NCBI RefSeq assembly: GCF_003600685.1
Contig: NZ_CP032084.1
Coordinates: forward strand, 3,472,001 to 3,536,000
Direction: 5' to 3'
From: Achromobacter sp. B7
GTDB taxonomy: Bacteria > Pseudomonadota > Gammaproteobacteria > Burkholderiales > Burkholderiaceae_B
DNA: 64,000 nt
The stretch's first letter is position 1; every line of letters starts with the position of its first letter. Shown in pieces: positions 1-8,851 of the stretch. The notes beneath the pieces were generated by a model. The model was not told the DNA's origin and made no database searches. It saw only the letters and a list, made by a program, of their open reading frames with translations. The position numbers and the translations under genes were made by a program.

Positions 1-536
1 ACTTCCAGAATATCCAGCTCTTCGATGCCACCCGGCGTGCGCAACACCACCGTGTCCCCTTCCCTGGCCTTGATCAGCGCGCGCGCCACCGGAGAAATCC
101 AGCTGATCTTGCCGGCCAGCGGCTCGGCCTCGTCCACGCCCACAATGGTGACGGTGTGGTCTTCGCCGGCCTTGTCGCTATACAGCACCGTGGCGCCGAA
201 AAAGACCTGGTCGCGGTTGGGCTGCAAGGCCGGGTCCACCACTTCGGCGATGTCCAGCCGCTTGGTCAAAAAGCGCATGCGGCGGTCGATTTCCCGCAGG
301 CGTTTCTTGCCGTAGAGGTAGTCGCCGTTTTCCGAGCGGTCGCCGTTGGACGCCGCCCACGACACCACTTGCACCACCGACGGACGCTCGACGTTCATCA
401 GATGCGTCAGTTCGGCGCGCAGGCGTTCGTAGCCCTCGGGGGTCATGTAGTTCTTGGTGCCCACGGGCAAAGCCTGGGCTTGCGGCAGGTCGTCGTCGTC
501 CTCGTTGTCGGACTCTTTAACAAAGGCTTTATTCAT
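1..536 (-). CDS. greB: Transcription elongation factor GreB (3' end cut by window edge)
   Basis: GreB binds the RNA polymerase secondary channel and stimulates cleavage of backtracked transcripts. The minus-strand frame opens with MNKAFVKES, has an acidic stretch (EDDDD), then the coiled-coil region with YMTPEGYERLRAEL and GDRSENGDYLYGKKRLREID, which is the Gre-family signature. The FKBP-like C-terminal domain follows (ISWISPVARALIKAREGD). 178 codons lie in the window with no stop; GreB proteins are about 160-190 residues, so only a few residues are missing. The PHP gene follows 81 bp upstream on the same strand, so the two may be co-transcribed. Confidence 0.93.
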   Translation of the reverse strand, partial: MNKAFVKESDNEDDDDLPQAQALPVGTKNYMTPEGYERLRAELTHLMNVERPSVVQVVSWAASNGDRSENGDYLYGKKRLREIDRRMRFLTKRLDIAEVVDPALQPNRDQVFFGATVLYSDKAGEDHTVTIVGVDEAEPLAGKISWISPVARALIKAREGDTVVLRTPGGIEELDILE

Positions 537-617
537 GGCGATGCTCAAGCACTGGCGCCGTGACGGCGCAATCACATTAGTCTGGGCTGGCAGGCGGGGC
601 GGCGCGGGCCGCCCGCG

Positions 618-1463
618 TCAGAACCAATCGTGCCAGACCGGCTTCAGGTCGGACGGCAGCGACGGCAGGCGGCCAAGGTCGATCCGGCTTTCCTTGGGGC
701 TGTGAAAGTCAGACCCGCGCGATGCCAGGAAGCCGTAGCGGCGCGCGACCTCGGCATACTGGCGCGCTTCTTCGACGGTGTGGCTGCCGGTGGTGACTTC
801 GATGCCCTCGCCGCCCAATTGCAGGAATTCGTCGAACAGCGCGGCGAATTGCAGCGGCGTGTACTTATAGCGGCCCGGGTGCGCGATGACCGCCCGTCCG
901 CCCGCGCCGCGGATCCAGCCCACGGCTTCGGCCAGCGTGGCCCATTGCATGGGCACATGGCCGGGGCGGTCGTCGCCCAGGTGCTTGGTGAATACGGTTT
1001 GCACGTCGGGGCAGTAGCCCGCTTCGACCAGGTAGCGCGCAAAGTGCGTGCGGCTGATCAGTTCGGGGTTGCCGGCAAACGGCAGCGCGCCTTCGTAGGC
1101 GCCCGGCATGCCCATGTCGGCCAGCCGGTCGCCGATGCGCTTGGCGCGTTCGGCGCGGCCCGAGCGGGTCTGGCGCAGGCCGGCCACCAAGTCGGCGTTG
1201 TTCGGGTCGAACTGCAAGCCCACAATGTGCACCGTCAAGCCCGCCCACGTGACCGAAATTTCAACACCGGTGGAAAACCGCATGCCCAGGTCCTGGGCCG
1301 CGCTGGCCGCTTCGGCCAGCCCGCCTACCTCGTCGTGATCCGTCAATGCCCAGACGTCGACGCCGTTGGCGTGCGCGCGCTGCGCCACGTCGCGAGGCGC
1401 CAGCGCGCCGTCGGACACAGTGGAATGGCAATGCAGATCGATGTTCAGGGTGGGCGATGTCAT
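618..1463 (-). CDS. PHP-domain phosphoesterase (RNase AM / YciV-TrpH type)
   Basis: 281 residues, full length for the PHP family. Metal ligands are visible in order: LHCHSTVSDG near residue 10 (HxH), ALTDHDEVGG near 42 (TDHD), VIAHPGRYKY in the middle and SRGSDFHSP near the C-terminus. This pattern is typical of the 3',5'-nucleoside bisphosphate phosphatase / 5'-3' exoribonuclease RNase AM group (E. coli YciV). The ATG at MTSPTLNID was chosen because it directly precedes the domain; an upstream in-frame start would add 14 residues unlike the family. It lies between greB and an alpha/beta hydrolase on the same strand. Confidence 0.88.
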   Translation of the reverse strand: MTSPTLNIDLHCHSTVSDGALAPRDVAQRAHANGVDVWALTDHDEVGGLAEAASAAQDLGMRFSTGVEISVTWAGLTVHIVGLQFDPNNADLVAGLRQTRSGRAERAKRIGDRLADMGMPGAYEGALPFAGNPELISRTHFARYLVEAGYCPDVQTVFTKHLGDDRPGHVPMQWATLAEAVGWIRGAGGRAVIAHPGRYKYTPLQFAALFDEFLQLGGEGIEVTTGSHTVEEARQYAEVARRYGFLASRGSDFHSPKESRIDLGRLPSLPSDLKPVWHDWF

Positions 1464-1533
1464 CGGGCTATTGTAGAGAAGGCCCGACGCGCTGAATAGC
1501 GCCATGCCGTCCCCGTAATCGCACGGCGGACAT

Positions 1534-2469
1534 TCAAGCCAACAGGAACGCCGCCACGGGTTCCACCTGGCTATCGGCGATCAGGGTGGGCGCGTGCCCC
1601 ACGCCCGGCACTTCCAGCGCCTGCGCGCGCGGATTGCGTTTCAGCATTTCGTCAACCGTGGCGCGGGTCAGCAGATCGGACTTTTCGCCCCGCACGATCA
1701 GGATCGGGCACGGCGTGGCGTCATACGAGCGCCACAGGATCTGTTCGCCGGCGGCCAGTTCGTCCGGCGTTTGCGCGGCCAATGCCTGGGCCAGCGCCAG
1801 GTCGTAATGCTTGACCCATTTGCCACCGAACTCCGGGTAAAGGAACCGGGCCAGCTCGGTCCATTGCGCGTCGGTGTGCGGGCCGAAGGTTTCGGAATTG
1901 GCGCGCATCGTAGCCACCGCCTCTTCAAACGTGGCGAATTCGCCCGGCTGACCGACGTATTGGCCGATGCGCGACAAGGCGCCCGTTTCCAGGCGCGGGC
2001 CCACGTCGTTCAATACCAGCTTGTCCAGCTGGATGCCCTGACCGGGCGGCAGCATGCCCGCGTGGGGCCGCATCGCCTGCATGGCGCCGGCGAATACCGC
2101 GGCGCCCGACAGCGCCAGCCCGATCAAGCCGCCCATCGACGTGCCCACCCAGGCCAGCCGGGCCGGGGCCAGCCGCGCAAGCAGCGTGACCATGTCGGAC
2201 ACGTACTGCGGCACGGTGTAGAACGCGGGGTTGGCCAGCCAGTCCGACCGGCCACGGCCCACCACGTCGGGGCACACGACGCGGTAGCGCGACGCCAGGC
2301 GGCGGGCCAGCACGTCGAAATCCCGGCCGCTACGCGTCAGGCCGTGCACGCAGAGCAGCACCTGGTCATTGGCCGGGTCGCCCCATTCCCAATACGCCAT
2401 CCGGTGCAAGCCCGCCGGGCTGGCGCAGGTGACGAATTCCAAACGGGGTTGCAGGCTGGCGTCCACCAT
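1534..2469 (-). CDS. Alpha/beta-hydrolase fold protein
   Basis: 311 residues. An oxyanion-hole region LLCVHGLTRSGRDFD is followed by the nucleophile elbow WVGTSMGGLIG (Ser), a core acid region after PILIVRGEKSDLLTR, and the C-terminal PGVGHAPTL with the catalytic His. There is no signal peptide, so it is cytoplasmic. The substrate cannot be read from sequence. It heads a minus-strand run (hydrolase, PHP protein, greB) with gaps of about 70-80 bp. The ATG at MVDASLQPRL was chosen as the first in frame. Confidence 0.85.
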   Translation of the reverse strand: MVDASLQPRLEFVTCASPAGLHRMAYWEWGDPANDQVLLCVHGLTRSGRDFDVLARRLASRYRVVCPDVVGRGRSDWLANPAFYTVPQYVSDMVTLLARLAPARLAWVGTSMGGLIGLALSGAAVFAGAMQAMRPHAGMLPPGQGIQLDKLVLNDVGPRLETGALSRIGQYVGQPGEFATFEEAVATMRANSETFGPHTDAQWTELARFLYPEFGGKWVKHYDLALAQALAAQTPDELAAGEQILWRSYDATPCPILIVRGEKSDLLTRATVDEMLKRNPRAQALEVPGVGHAPTLIADSQVEPVAAFLLA

Positions 2470-2698
2470 GTAAAGGCTCCACGTATCGAACGGATCGGCG
2501 CGCGCCGAAACGGCGGTTCACCAAGGCGGACTAGTGTAATCGCGCCAGCCGGACAAACGCACGACAGTTGCGCGGCCGCCCACTCTGAATTCGCCCGCGT
2601 GCCGCAGGCTGGACACTGCGCCCGCGCCTCGCTACGATCACCCCATTCTCACTGGCGCCCCCGGTTTGCACGGCAGGTAAATTGCCGTTGGCTATCAA

Positions 2699-2727
2699 GC
2701 CGATCCATTCATTAAATTGGAATCGGC
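2699..2727. promoter_or_regulatory. Imperfect inverted repeat in the cfa upstream region
   Basis: The 331-bp gap 2470-2800 holds no gene that can be supported. It carries GCCGAT (2699-2704) facing ATCGGC (2722-2727), with CCA/TGG extending the stem around an AT-rich loop, and a smaller repeat CGGCA-N7-TGCCG at 2671-2687. Both lie 75-130 bp before cfa and could be regulator sites or a leader hairpin. No convincing -35/-10 pair was found. Confidence 0.35.
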
Positions 2728-2800
2728 CGTTCGTTGGGGCCAGAGTTATGAGCTTCAGGCATTGCCAGATCAGTCATCCCAAAATTGATATGGAGTCCGT

Positions 2801-3988
2801 ATGCAGCAAAGCAGTCCTGTCTCTCCGCTGACCGCCGACCATTCTTCACCCGACGTCAGCCCCCCGCCCCCCGAACCGCCAAAAGTGCTTCAAGACGTGT
2901 TGTCTCGCGCCGACGTGCAGATCAACGGCACGCGCCCGTGGGACATCCAGGTACATGACAAACATATGTACGAACGCGTCTTCGCCAGCTGGTCGCTGGG
3001 GCTGGGCGAATCCTATATGGACGGCGAATGGGACTGCGAACGGCTCGACGAGCTGTTCACCCGACTGCTGCGCGCCGACATGGGCTCGGCCGCGCTAGGG
3101 GTCGCGCGCATCAAGCTGATTGCCGAACACCTGCGGCACAAGCTGTTCAACCTGCAATCGAAGCATCGCGCCTTTGAAGTGGGCGAACAGCATTACGACG
3201 CCGGCAACGACGTGTTCGAAGCCATGCTGGACAGTCGCATGATCTATTCCTGCGCCTACTGGGAAAACGCCCAGACGCTGGAAGAAGCGCAGTTGGCCAA
3301 GCTGGACATGATCTGCCGCAAGCTGCAACTCAAGCCCGGTGAAACGCTGCTGGATATCGGCTGCGGCTGGGGCGGGCTGGCCAAGTTCGCGGCTGAAAAC
3401 TACGGCGTGTCGGTCACCGGCGTGACGGTATCGAAAGAGCAGTTGGCGCTGGCGCAGGATCGCGTCAAGGGCCTGCCGGTGCAACTGCTGCTGCAAGACT
3501 ACCGCGACCTGCAAGGCAACTTCGACAAGGTCGTGTCGGTGGGCATGTTTGAACATGTGGGGCCGAAGAACTACGACACGTACTTCAGCAACGTGCAGCG
3601 TTTGATGTCGCCGGACGGCATCTTTCTGCTGCACACCATCGGCATCGCGGCCACCAGCCAAAGCACCGACCCGTGGATCGACCGCTATGTGTTCCCGAAC
3701 GGCAAGCTGCCGTCCGCGCGCGAAATCGCCGGCGCCGTGGAACACCGCTTCATCATCGAAGACTGGCACAACTTCGGCGCCGACTACGACCGCACGCTGA
3801 TGGCCTGGTGGGACCGCTTTGAACGCGCCTGGCCGTCGCTGCAAGCGCGTTACGGCACGCGCTTCTACCGCATGTGGAAATACTATTTGATGTGTTGCGC
3901 CGGGTTCTTCCGGTCACGCGAAGGACAGCTGTGGCAAGTCATCCTGACGCACCCGCAGCGCCAGGACGTGTACCGCTCGCTGCGCTGA
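2801..3988 (+). CDS. cfa: Cyclopropane-fatty-acyl-phospholipid synthase
   Basis: 395 residues, the usual length. The enzyme transfers a methylene group from S-adenosylmethionine to unsaturated acyl chains of membrane phospholipids. Visible are an N-terminal lipid-binding region (GLGESYMDGEWDCERLDEL), EVGEQHYDAGNDVFEAMLD and MIYSCAYWENAQTLEEAQ of the CFA synthase family, the SAM-binding loop LLDIGCGWGGLAKFA near residue 185, and SVGMFEHVGPKNYDTYF. The C-terminus carries the FFRSREGQLWQVIL motif common in the family. It is monocistronic: the next gene is convergent and ends 20 bp away. The ATG follows a GGAG Shine-Dalgarno. Confidence 0.93.
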   Translation: MQQSSPVSPLTADHSSPDVSPPPPEPPKVLQDVLSRADVQINGTRPWDIQVHDKHMYERVFASWSLGLGESYMDGEWDCERLDELFTRLLRADMGSAALGVARIKLIAEHLRHKLFNLQSKHRAFEVGEQHYDAGNDVFEAMLDSRMIYSCAYWENAQTLEEAQLAKLDMICRKLQLKPGETLLDIGCGWGGLAKFAAENYGVSVTGVTVSKEQLALAQDRVKGLPVQLLLQDYRDLQGNFDKVVSVGMFEHVGPKNYDTYFSNVQRLMSPDGIFLLHTIGIAATSQSTDPWIDRYVFPNGKLPSAREIAGAVEHRFIIEDWHNFGADYDRTLMAWWDRFERAWPSLQARYGTRFYRMWKYYLMCCAGFFRSREGQLWQVILTHPQRQDVYRSLR

Positions 3989-4007
3989 CGCGGCGCCATT
4001 CGCCCAC

Positions 4008-5666
4008 CTAACGCCGCATGTCGGCGTCCTCGCGGATCATGTCGGCGGCGCGCTCCGCGATCATGATGGTGGGCGAATTGGTGTTGCCCGACGTGATAAG
4101 CGGCATCACCGACGCGTCGGCGATGCGCAACCCCTCCAGCCCGAACACGCGCAGGCGCGCATCCACCACCGCGCCGCTGTCCGCGCTCTTGCCCATCGCG
4201 CACGTGCCCACCGGGTGAAAGATCGTGGTGCCGATTTTGCCGGCGGCCTCGCGCAGTTGCGCGTCCGTCTGGTAGTCCGGCCCCGGCAACCATTCCTCTG
4301 GGCGATAGCGCTGCAACGCCGGCGCGGCGGCAATGCGGCGGACCAATCGGATGGAATCGGCCGCCACCTGGATGTCGGCCTCAGTGCTGAGGTAATTGGC
4401 GGCAATGACCGGCGCCGCGCCAGCGGGCGTGCCCGCCGCGCCCTGCGCATGCACGCTGCCGCGCGACGTCGGCCGCAGGTTGCACACGCTGGCCGTGAAG
4501 GCGTCGAAGGCGTGCAGCGGTTCGCCAAACGCGCCCAGCGACAAGGGCTGCACATGAAACTCTACATTCGCGCGCGCCTGGCCCGGGTCGGACTTGGCAA
4601 ACGCCCCCAGCTGCGACGGCGCCATGCTCATCGGGCCGCTACGGCGCAGCAGGTATTCCAGCCCGATGCCCGCCTTGCCCAACCAAGATCCCGCGATCCG
4701 GTTCAGCGTCTTGACGCCATTGACCTTCAGGATCACGCGCAATTGCAGATGGTCTTGCAGGTTTTCGCCCACGCCCGGCAAGGCATGGCGCAGCGCGATG
4801 CCGCTTTCGCGCAAACGCGCGGGTTCGCCGATGCCAGACTGTTCAAGCAGATGCGGCGTGTTGACCGCGCCGGCCGCCATCACCACCTCGCGTCGCGCGC
4901 GCACGGTGACAAGGCGCGGCTCGCCCTTGCCCTGCCCTTTGCCCTGCCCCTGGCTTTGAACGCGCACCTGCACGCCCACGCAGCGCTTGCCTTCAAACAC
5001 CAGCTGCTCGGCCTGCGCCCCCGTCATCACATGCAGGTTGGGCCGCTTTCGAATCGGGCGCAAAAACGCCTTGGCCGTATTCCAGCGCCAGCCGCTGCGC
5101 TGGTTCACTTCAAAATAGCCGCTGCCGAAGTTGTCGCCCCGGTTGAAGTCCTGCACGCGCGGGATGCCTTCCTGTTCGGCCGCTTGCGCGAAGGCTTCCA
5201 GGATGTCCCACCGCAAGCGCTGCGCCTCGACCCGCCATTCGCCCCCGGCGCCGTGAAATTCGTTGGCGCCCCGGTGGTGGTCTTCGCTGCGCTTGAACAC
5301 CGGCAGCACCTGGTCCCAGCCCCAGGCCGGGTCCCCCGACAGCGCGGCCCAGTCTTCATAGTCTTCACGCTGGCCGCGCATGTAGATCATGCCGTTGATG
5401 GACGAACACCCGCCCAGCACCCGGCCGCGCGGGTAGATCAGGGAGCGGCCGCCCAGCCCCGGCTCTTTCACGGTGCGGTACATCCAGTCGGTGCGCGGGT
5501 TGCCGATGCAATACAGATAGCCCACCGGGATATGGATCCAGTGGTAGTTGTCGCGGCCGCCTGCCTCCAGCAGCAGCACCCGGATACCGGGGTCCTGGCT
5601 GAGCCGGTTGGCCAGCACGCAGCCGGCCGAGCCCGCGCCCACGATGACGAAGTCGTATGTCTCCAT
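4008..5666 (-). CDS. GMC-family FAD oxidoreductase (choline/alcohol dehydrogenase type)
   Basis: 552 residues, typical of the GMC family. FAD is bound by FVIVGAGSAGCVLANRL at the N-terminus. GMC signature 1 is seen in GRVLGGCSSINGMIYMRG and signature 2 in AAGAVNTPHLLEQSGIG; the C-terminal FHPVGTCAMG supplies the catalytic His and GNTNSPTIMIAERAADMI closes the domain. It probably oxidises an alcohol; annotating it as choline dehydrogenase would go beyond the evidence. Around 4930-4965 the gene encodes a short repetitive QGQGKGQGKGE stretch in a surface segment. It is divergent from a LysR regulator that probably controls it. Confidence 0.9.
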   Translation of the reverse strand: METYDFVIVGAGSAGCVLANRLSQDPGIRVLLLEAGGRDNYHWIHIPVGYLYCIGNPRTDWMYRTVKEPGLGGRSLIYPRGRVLGGCSSINGMIYMRGQREDYEDWAALSGDPAWGWDQVLPVFKRSEDHHRGANEFHGAGGEWRVEAQRLRWDILEAFAQAAEQEGIPRVQDFNRGDNFGSGYFEVNQRSGWRWNTAKAFLRPIRKRPNLHVMTGAQAEQLVFEGKRCVGVQVRVQSQGQGKGQGKGEPRLVTVRARREVVMAAGAVNTPHLLEQSGIGEPARLRESGIALRHALPGVGENLQDHLQLRVILKVNGVKTLNRIAGSWLGKAGIGLEYLLRRSGPMSMAPSQLGAFAKSDPGQARANVEFHVQPLSLGAFGEPLHAFDAFTASVCNLRPTSRGSVHAQGAAGTPAGAAPVIAANYLSTEADIQVAADSIRLVRRIAAAPALQRYRPEEWLPGPDYQTDAQLREAAGKIGTTIFHPVGTCAMGKSADSGAVVDARLRVFGLEGLRIADASVMPLITSGNTNSPTIMIAERAADMIREDADMRR

Positions 5667-5814
5667 AAGCTCTTCTTATCTGCTTGGCGGGATTTACACC
5701 TGCCGCCACATTGAGCCGACCCGGCTTCGGCGTTGCCACGCACGCCGGGCATCTGGCGTGACTCTGGCGCAGCACGCCGCCGCTGTCCAATGAAATGTTG
5801 AAAATCCGTTTATA

Positions 5815-5832
5815 AGCATCTTTAATAATGCT
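5815..5832. promoter_or_regulatory. Inverted repeat AGCAT-N8-ATGCT, candidate LysR site
   Basis: An 18-bp perfect inverted repeat with an AT-rich centre lies 22 bp before the lysR start and about 150 bp before the divergent GMC gene. Such interrupted dyads are the usual LysR-type box, and its position fits autoregulation with control of the divergent target. Confidence 0.45.
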
Positions 5833-5853
5833 CACCCCATTTCGGACGGCGCC

Positions 5854-6741
5854 ATGGACCTCAAGCATCTACGCACCTTTGCCGCCGTGGCGCGCGAAGG
5901 CAACCTGACCCGCGCGGCCGAACACCTGCACCTGACGCAACCGGCGTTAAGCCTGCAACTGAAGAACTTTCAGGAATCGCTGGACCTGACGCTGTTCGCA
6001 CGCAGCGCCCAGGGCTTGGCGCCCAATGCCGACGGACGCGCGCTGCTGCCCGCCGCGCTGCGCGTGCTGGACGCCATGGAAGACTTCCAGCGCGCCATCA
6101 GCGCCTTGCGCGACACCGTGCAGGGCGAACTGCGCATGGGCACGATCCTGGACCCGGAGTTCCTGCGGCTGGGGGCCACGCTGCAACACCTGATGGAGCA
6201 CTATCCGAAAATCCGCCCCACGCTGCGCCACGGCATGTCCGGGTCGGTCGGCCGCCAGGTGCGGGCGGGCGAGCTGGATGTGGGGTTCTTCCTGGGTCCG
6301 GCCGGGGGCACGGGCGGCCCACCGCTGCTGGACGTGTTGCCGCTGGCCACGTTCACGTACTACGTGGTGGCGCCCAAGGGATGGGGCGCGCAGGTAGCCG
6401 GGCGTGGATGGCAGGACATTGCCGCGCTGCCATGGATCTGGACGCCGCCGGATTCCGTGCACCATCGGCTGCTGGCCACCCGGTTCGATGCGCTGGGCGT
6501 CACGCCGAACGCGGTGGCGCAGGTGGATCAGGAAGCCTCGATGCTGGACTTGGTGCGGTCGGGCGTGGGGCTGTCGCTGGTGCGCGATTCCATTGCGCTG
6601 CGTGAGTCTCAGGCGAACGGGCTGCTGTTGCTGCCCGGGCTGGCGATCCAAGCGGAACTGTCGTTTATCACGCAAGCCACCCGCCGCGCCGATCCTCTGG
6701 TGGCGGCGGCCTTCACGGCAGTCAGGGCCGCGTTCGGGTAG
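5854..6741 (+). CDS. LysR-family transcriptional regulator
   Basis: 295 residues, standard LTTR length. The N-terminal winged HTH is clear: MDLKHLRTFAAVAREGNLTR, then AAEHLHLTQPALSLQLKNFQ. The rest is a periplasmic-binding-protein-like effector domain (ELRMGTILDPEFLRL onwards; DQEASMLDLVRSGVGLSLV near 240). It is divergent from the GMC oxidoreductase, the classic LTTR-target arrangement, so the effector is probably that enzyme's substrate or product. Confidence 0.9.
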   Translation: MDLKHLRTFAAVAREGNLTRAAEHLHLTQPALSLQLKNFQESLDLTLFARSAQGLAPNADGRALLPAALRVLDAMEDFQRAISALRDTVQGELRMGTILDPEFLRLGATLQHLMEHYPKIRPTLRHGMSGSVGRQVRAGELDVGFFLGPAGGTGGPPLLDVLPLATFTYYVVAPKGWGAQVAGRGWQDIAALPWIWTPPDSVHHRLLATRFDALGVTPNAVAQVDQEASMLDLVRSGVGLSLVRDSIALRESQANGLLLLPGLAIQAELSFITQATRRADPLVAAAFTAVRAAFG

Positions 6742-6773
6742 TCGGCAGCAAAGTAGCTGCCCAGCCAACGCCG

Positions 6774-6855
6774 GCCGCAAGTCCCGCCGCAAGTCCCGCC
6801 GCAAGTCCCGGCCGCACCCCGACCGCGCCCCGGCCGCACCCCAGCCGCCGGCCGT
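6774..6855. repeat. 12-bp tandem repeat, C-rich, between convergent genes
   Basis: Three perfect copies of GCCGCAAGTCCC (6774-6809) run into degenerate GGCCGCACCCC-type copies up to the stop codon of the dauA-like gene. The repeat lies between convergent lysR and dauA. No U-run follows, so it is not an obvious intrinsic terminator. Confidence 0.75.
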
Positions 6856-6860
6856 CCACG

Positions 6861-8024
6861 CTAGCGCAGCCGGCCCGGTGCCATCAGAGACGGCGCAACG
6901 CCCTCGTCCACCAGCCACGTTGGCAACGGCTGTTGCGCCAGCAACGCCGCCGCCATCGCCGACACGCCCGCCGCCGACTGGATGCCGTAGCCGCCTTGCG
7001 CCGCCAGCCAGAAAAACCCGGGCTGGGCCACGTCATAGCCCACCACCATGTCGCCGTCCGGCACGAACGAACGCAGCCCGGCCCACACGTGGGACGGCCG
7101 CCGGATGGTCAGCGTGGTGGCGGATTCGATGTGATAGATGCCGGTGGCCACGTCCAGTTCTTCGGCCACCACATCGTGCGGGGCAACCGGGTCCGCGTTG
7201 GCGGGCGAGCCCAGCAACTGACCCGCGTCCGGCTTGAAGTAGAAGCTTTCGTCGATGCCGACCACCGCCGGCCACGCGCTGCAATCCACGCCGTCCGGCG
7301 GCGCAAAAATGAAGGCGCTGCGCCGGCAGGGCTGCAAGCCCACGGGCGCCACGCCGCAGCGCCCGGCCAGGTCGTCGGCCCACGCGCCCGCCGCGTTGAC
7401 CACCACGCCTGCGTGCAGTGTGGCGCCGTCCGTCAACCGCAACGTCCACACGCCGTCGTCCGACCGTTGGCCGGATTCCACCTCGGCATTGCAATGCACG
7501 ACCGCCCCCTGCCGCCGCGCTGCCGCCAGAAAGCCCTGGTGCAACGCATGCACGTCCAGGTCGCGCGCGTCTGCTTCAAACAAGGCGCCGCCCGCCACCG
7601 CTTCGGGGCGGATACACGGCACGCGTGCCATGGCCTGGGCGGCGTCCAGCAATTGGACGTTGCCCGCCTGCGCCGTCGCCGCCTCATAGCCTTGCATCAG
7701 CTGGTCGCGCTGCTCGGCACTGGCGATATACAGGCAGCCGCGTTCCTGCAGCAAAGGGTGTTCGGTGAAACCGGCGGGCGGGTTCTCATAGAAAGCGCGG
7801 CTGGCGCGCGTCAGCGCCTGGATCTGCGCCGTGCCATAGGTTTCCATGAACATCGCGGCCGAGCGGCCGGTGGAGTGGTAGCCAGGCTGCGACTCGCGTT
7901 CCAGCAAGATGACCCGCGTCTGTCCCGGTTTTTCGGCGGTCAGGCGATACGCCAACGACGCGCCAGCAATGCCCGCGCCTACAATCACCACGTCAAATTG
8001 CTGCGCTTTCGATGCGTGTTCCAC
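6861..8024 (-). CDS. dauA: FAD-dependent amino-acid dehydrogenase, DauA-like (D-arginine dehydrogenase)
   Basis: 387 residues from the chosen GTG. DAO-fold protein: FDVVIVGAGIAGASLAYRL binds FAD, followed by PGYHSTGRSAAMF, NPPAGFTEHPLL, RRSAFIFAPPDGVDC, LLGSPANADPV, TTLTIRRPSHVWAGLRSFV and FWLAAQGGYGIQ. These segments match my memory of Pseudomonas DauA, which oxidises D-Arg/D-Lys to 2-oxo acids in D-to-L-arginine racemisation. No start lies nearer than GTG 8024 (VEHASKAQQF); a TTG at 8108 would run through the operator-like region. No dauB is adjacent, so the substrate range is inferred. It is divergent from an XRE-cupin regulator. Confidence 0.78.
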   Translation of the reverse strand: MEHASKAQQFDVVIVGAGIAGASLAYRLTAEKPGQTRVILLERESQPGYHSTGRSAAMFMETYGTAQIQALTRASRAFYENPPAGFTEHPLLQERGCLYIASAEQRDQLMQGYEAATAQAGNVQLLDAAQAMARVPCIRPEAVAGGALFEADARDLDVHALHQGFLAAARRQGAVVHCNAEVESGQRSDDGVWTLRLTDGATLHAGVVVNAAGAWADDLAGRCGVAPVGLQPCRRSAFIFAPPDGVDCSAWPAVVGIDESFYFKPDAGQLLGSPANADPVAPHDVVAEELDVATGIYHIESATTLTIRRPSHVWAGLRSFVPDGDMVVGYDVAQPGFFWLAAQGGYGIQSAAGVSAMAAALLAQQPLPTWLVDEGVAPSLMAPGRLR

Positions 8025-8064
8025 TTGCAGTCCCAACGTACGTGTGAATGTACGAGCCAGATAT

Positions 8065-8107
8065 TTCTCGGATTTGAGAATTCTCGGATATGACAAAATA
8101 TCCGTCA
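8065..8107. promoter_or_regulatory. Nested repeats in the dauA / XRE-cupin divergent promoter
   Basis: In 43 bp there are a direct repeat TTCTCGGAT (8065-8073 and 8081-8089, 16-bp period), a perfect 10-bp palindrome GAGAATTCTC (8076-8085), the inverted repeat GGATAT-N6-ATATCC (8086-8103) and TGAC-N9-GTCA (8091-8107). The AT-rich block is the only such stretch between the two genes, so it is a good operator candidate for the adjacent XRE-cupin protein. Confidence 0.6.
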
Positions 8108-8163
8108 ACGAAAAAAACCGGCCAGCCTAGCGCTTGCCCCTGACGCCTAGGGAAAGCACCGAC

Positions 8164-8799
8164 ATGCCCATCATCCGACCGCCCGCCTCTACGCCCCCCG
8201 CCGCCTCGCCCGCCAGCAACATCCTGGCCGACCGGACCAGCCTGGGCGTCCGATTGCGGGGCCTGCGCCGGGCGCGCTCAATGACGTTAAAGGAACTGTC
8301 GGCCTTGACCGGCGTGGCGCTGTCCACGCTATCGAAGATGGAACTGGGCCAGGTGTCGATCAGCTACGCCAAGTTCGCCGCCGTGGCGCGTGCGCTTGAC
8401 GTCGATATTGCCCACCTGTTCGGCCCCGTCACCCCCGCGGAAAACGGCCGCCCTGCCCCGGCCGCCCTGCGCTGCACCCTGGCCGAATCGCCCGGCTACA
8501 TGACCGGCGCCTACGACTACAAACTGTTGGCCGGCCAGTATCCCCAGCGCAGCATGACGCCCATGTACGGCCGCATCCTGGCGCGCGACGCGTCGGAATT
8601 CGATGACTACATGCGCCACGCCGGCCAGGAATTCCTGGTGGTGCTGGAAGGCGAAATCGAAATTCGCTTCGAAAACGGGGAATCGCTGGTGCTGGCCAAG
8701 CACGAGACGGCCTATTTCGACAGCGGCGTGGGGCACATCTATTTAACGCGCAGCGCCCGGCCAGCCGAGATCATGGTGGTGATGACGGGCGGCAACTGA
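8164..8799 (+). CDS. XRE-family regulator with C-terminal cupin domain
   Basis: 211 residues. The HTH spans about residues 25-85 (LGVRLRGLRRARSMTLKEL, GVALSTLSKMELGQVSISY, DVDIAHLFG). A cupin_2 domain occupies the C-terminal half (EFLVVLEGEIEIRFENGE, HETAYFDSGVGHIYL). This architecture is common in regulators of amine and amino-acid catabolism, with the cupin as sensor. ATG 8164 was preferred to an upstream TTG because GGGAAAG precedes it at proper spacing. It probably controls the divergent dauA-like gene and the flavoprotein 50 bp downstream. Confidence 0.88.
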   Translation: MPIIRPPASTPPAASPASNILADRTSLGVRLRGLRRARSMTLKELSALTGVALSTLSKMELGQVSISYAKFAAVARALDVDIAHLFGPVTPAENGRPAPAALRCTLAESPGYMTGAYDYKLLAGQYPQRSMTPMYGRILARDASEFDDYMRHAGQEFLVVLEGEIEIRFENGESLVLAKHETAYFDSGVGHIYLTRSARPAEIMVVMTGGN

Positions 8800-8851
8800 C
8801 GGGCACGCGGCTTGCTGCTTGCGATGCGTCACTGTTCGCAGGCAGAGCTTC

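Noticed and set aside
156..563. Plus-strand open frame at the left edge
   Set aside because: It is opposite greB, whose minus-strand translation matches the Gre family throughout; the plus-strand frame has no features.
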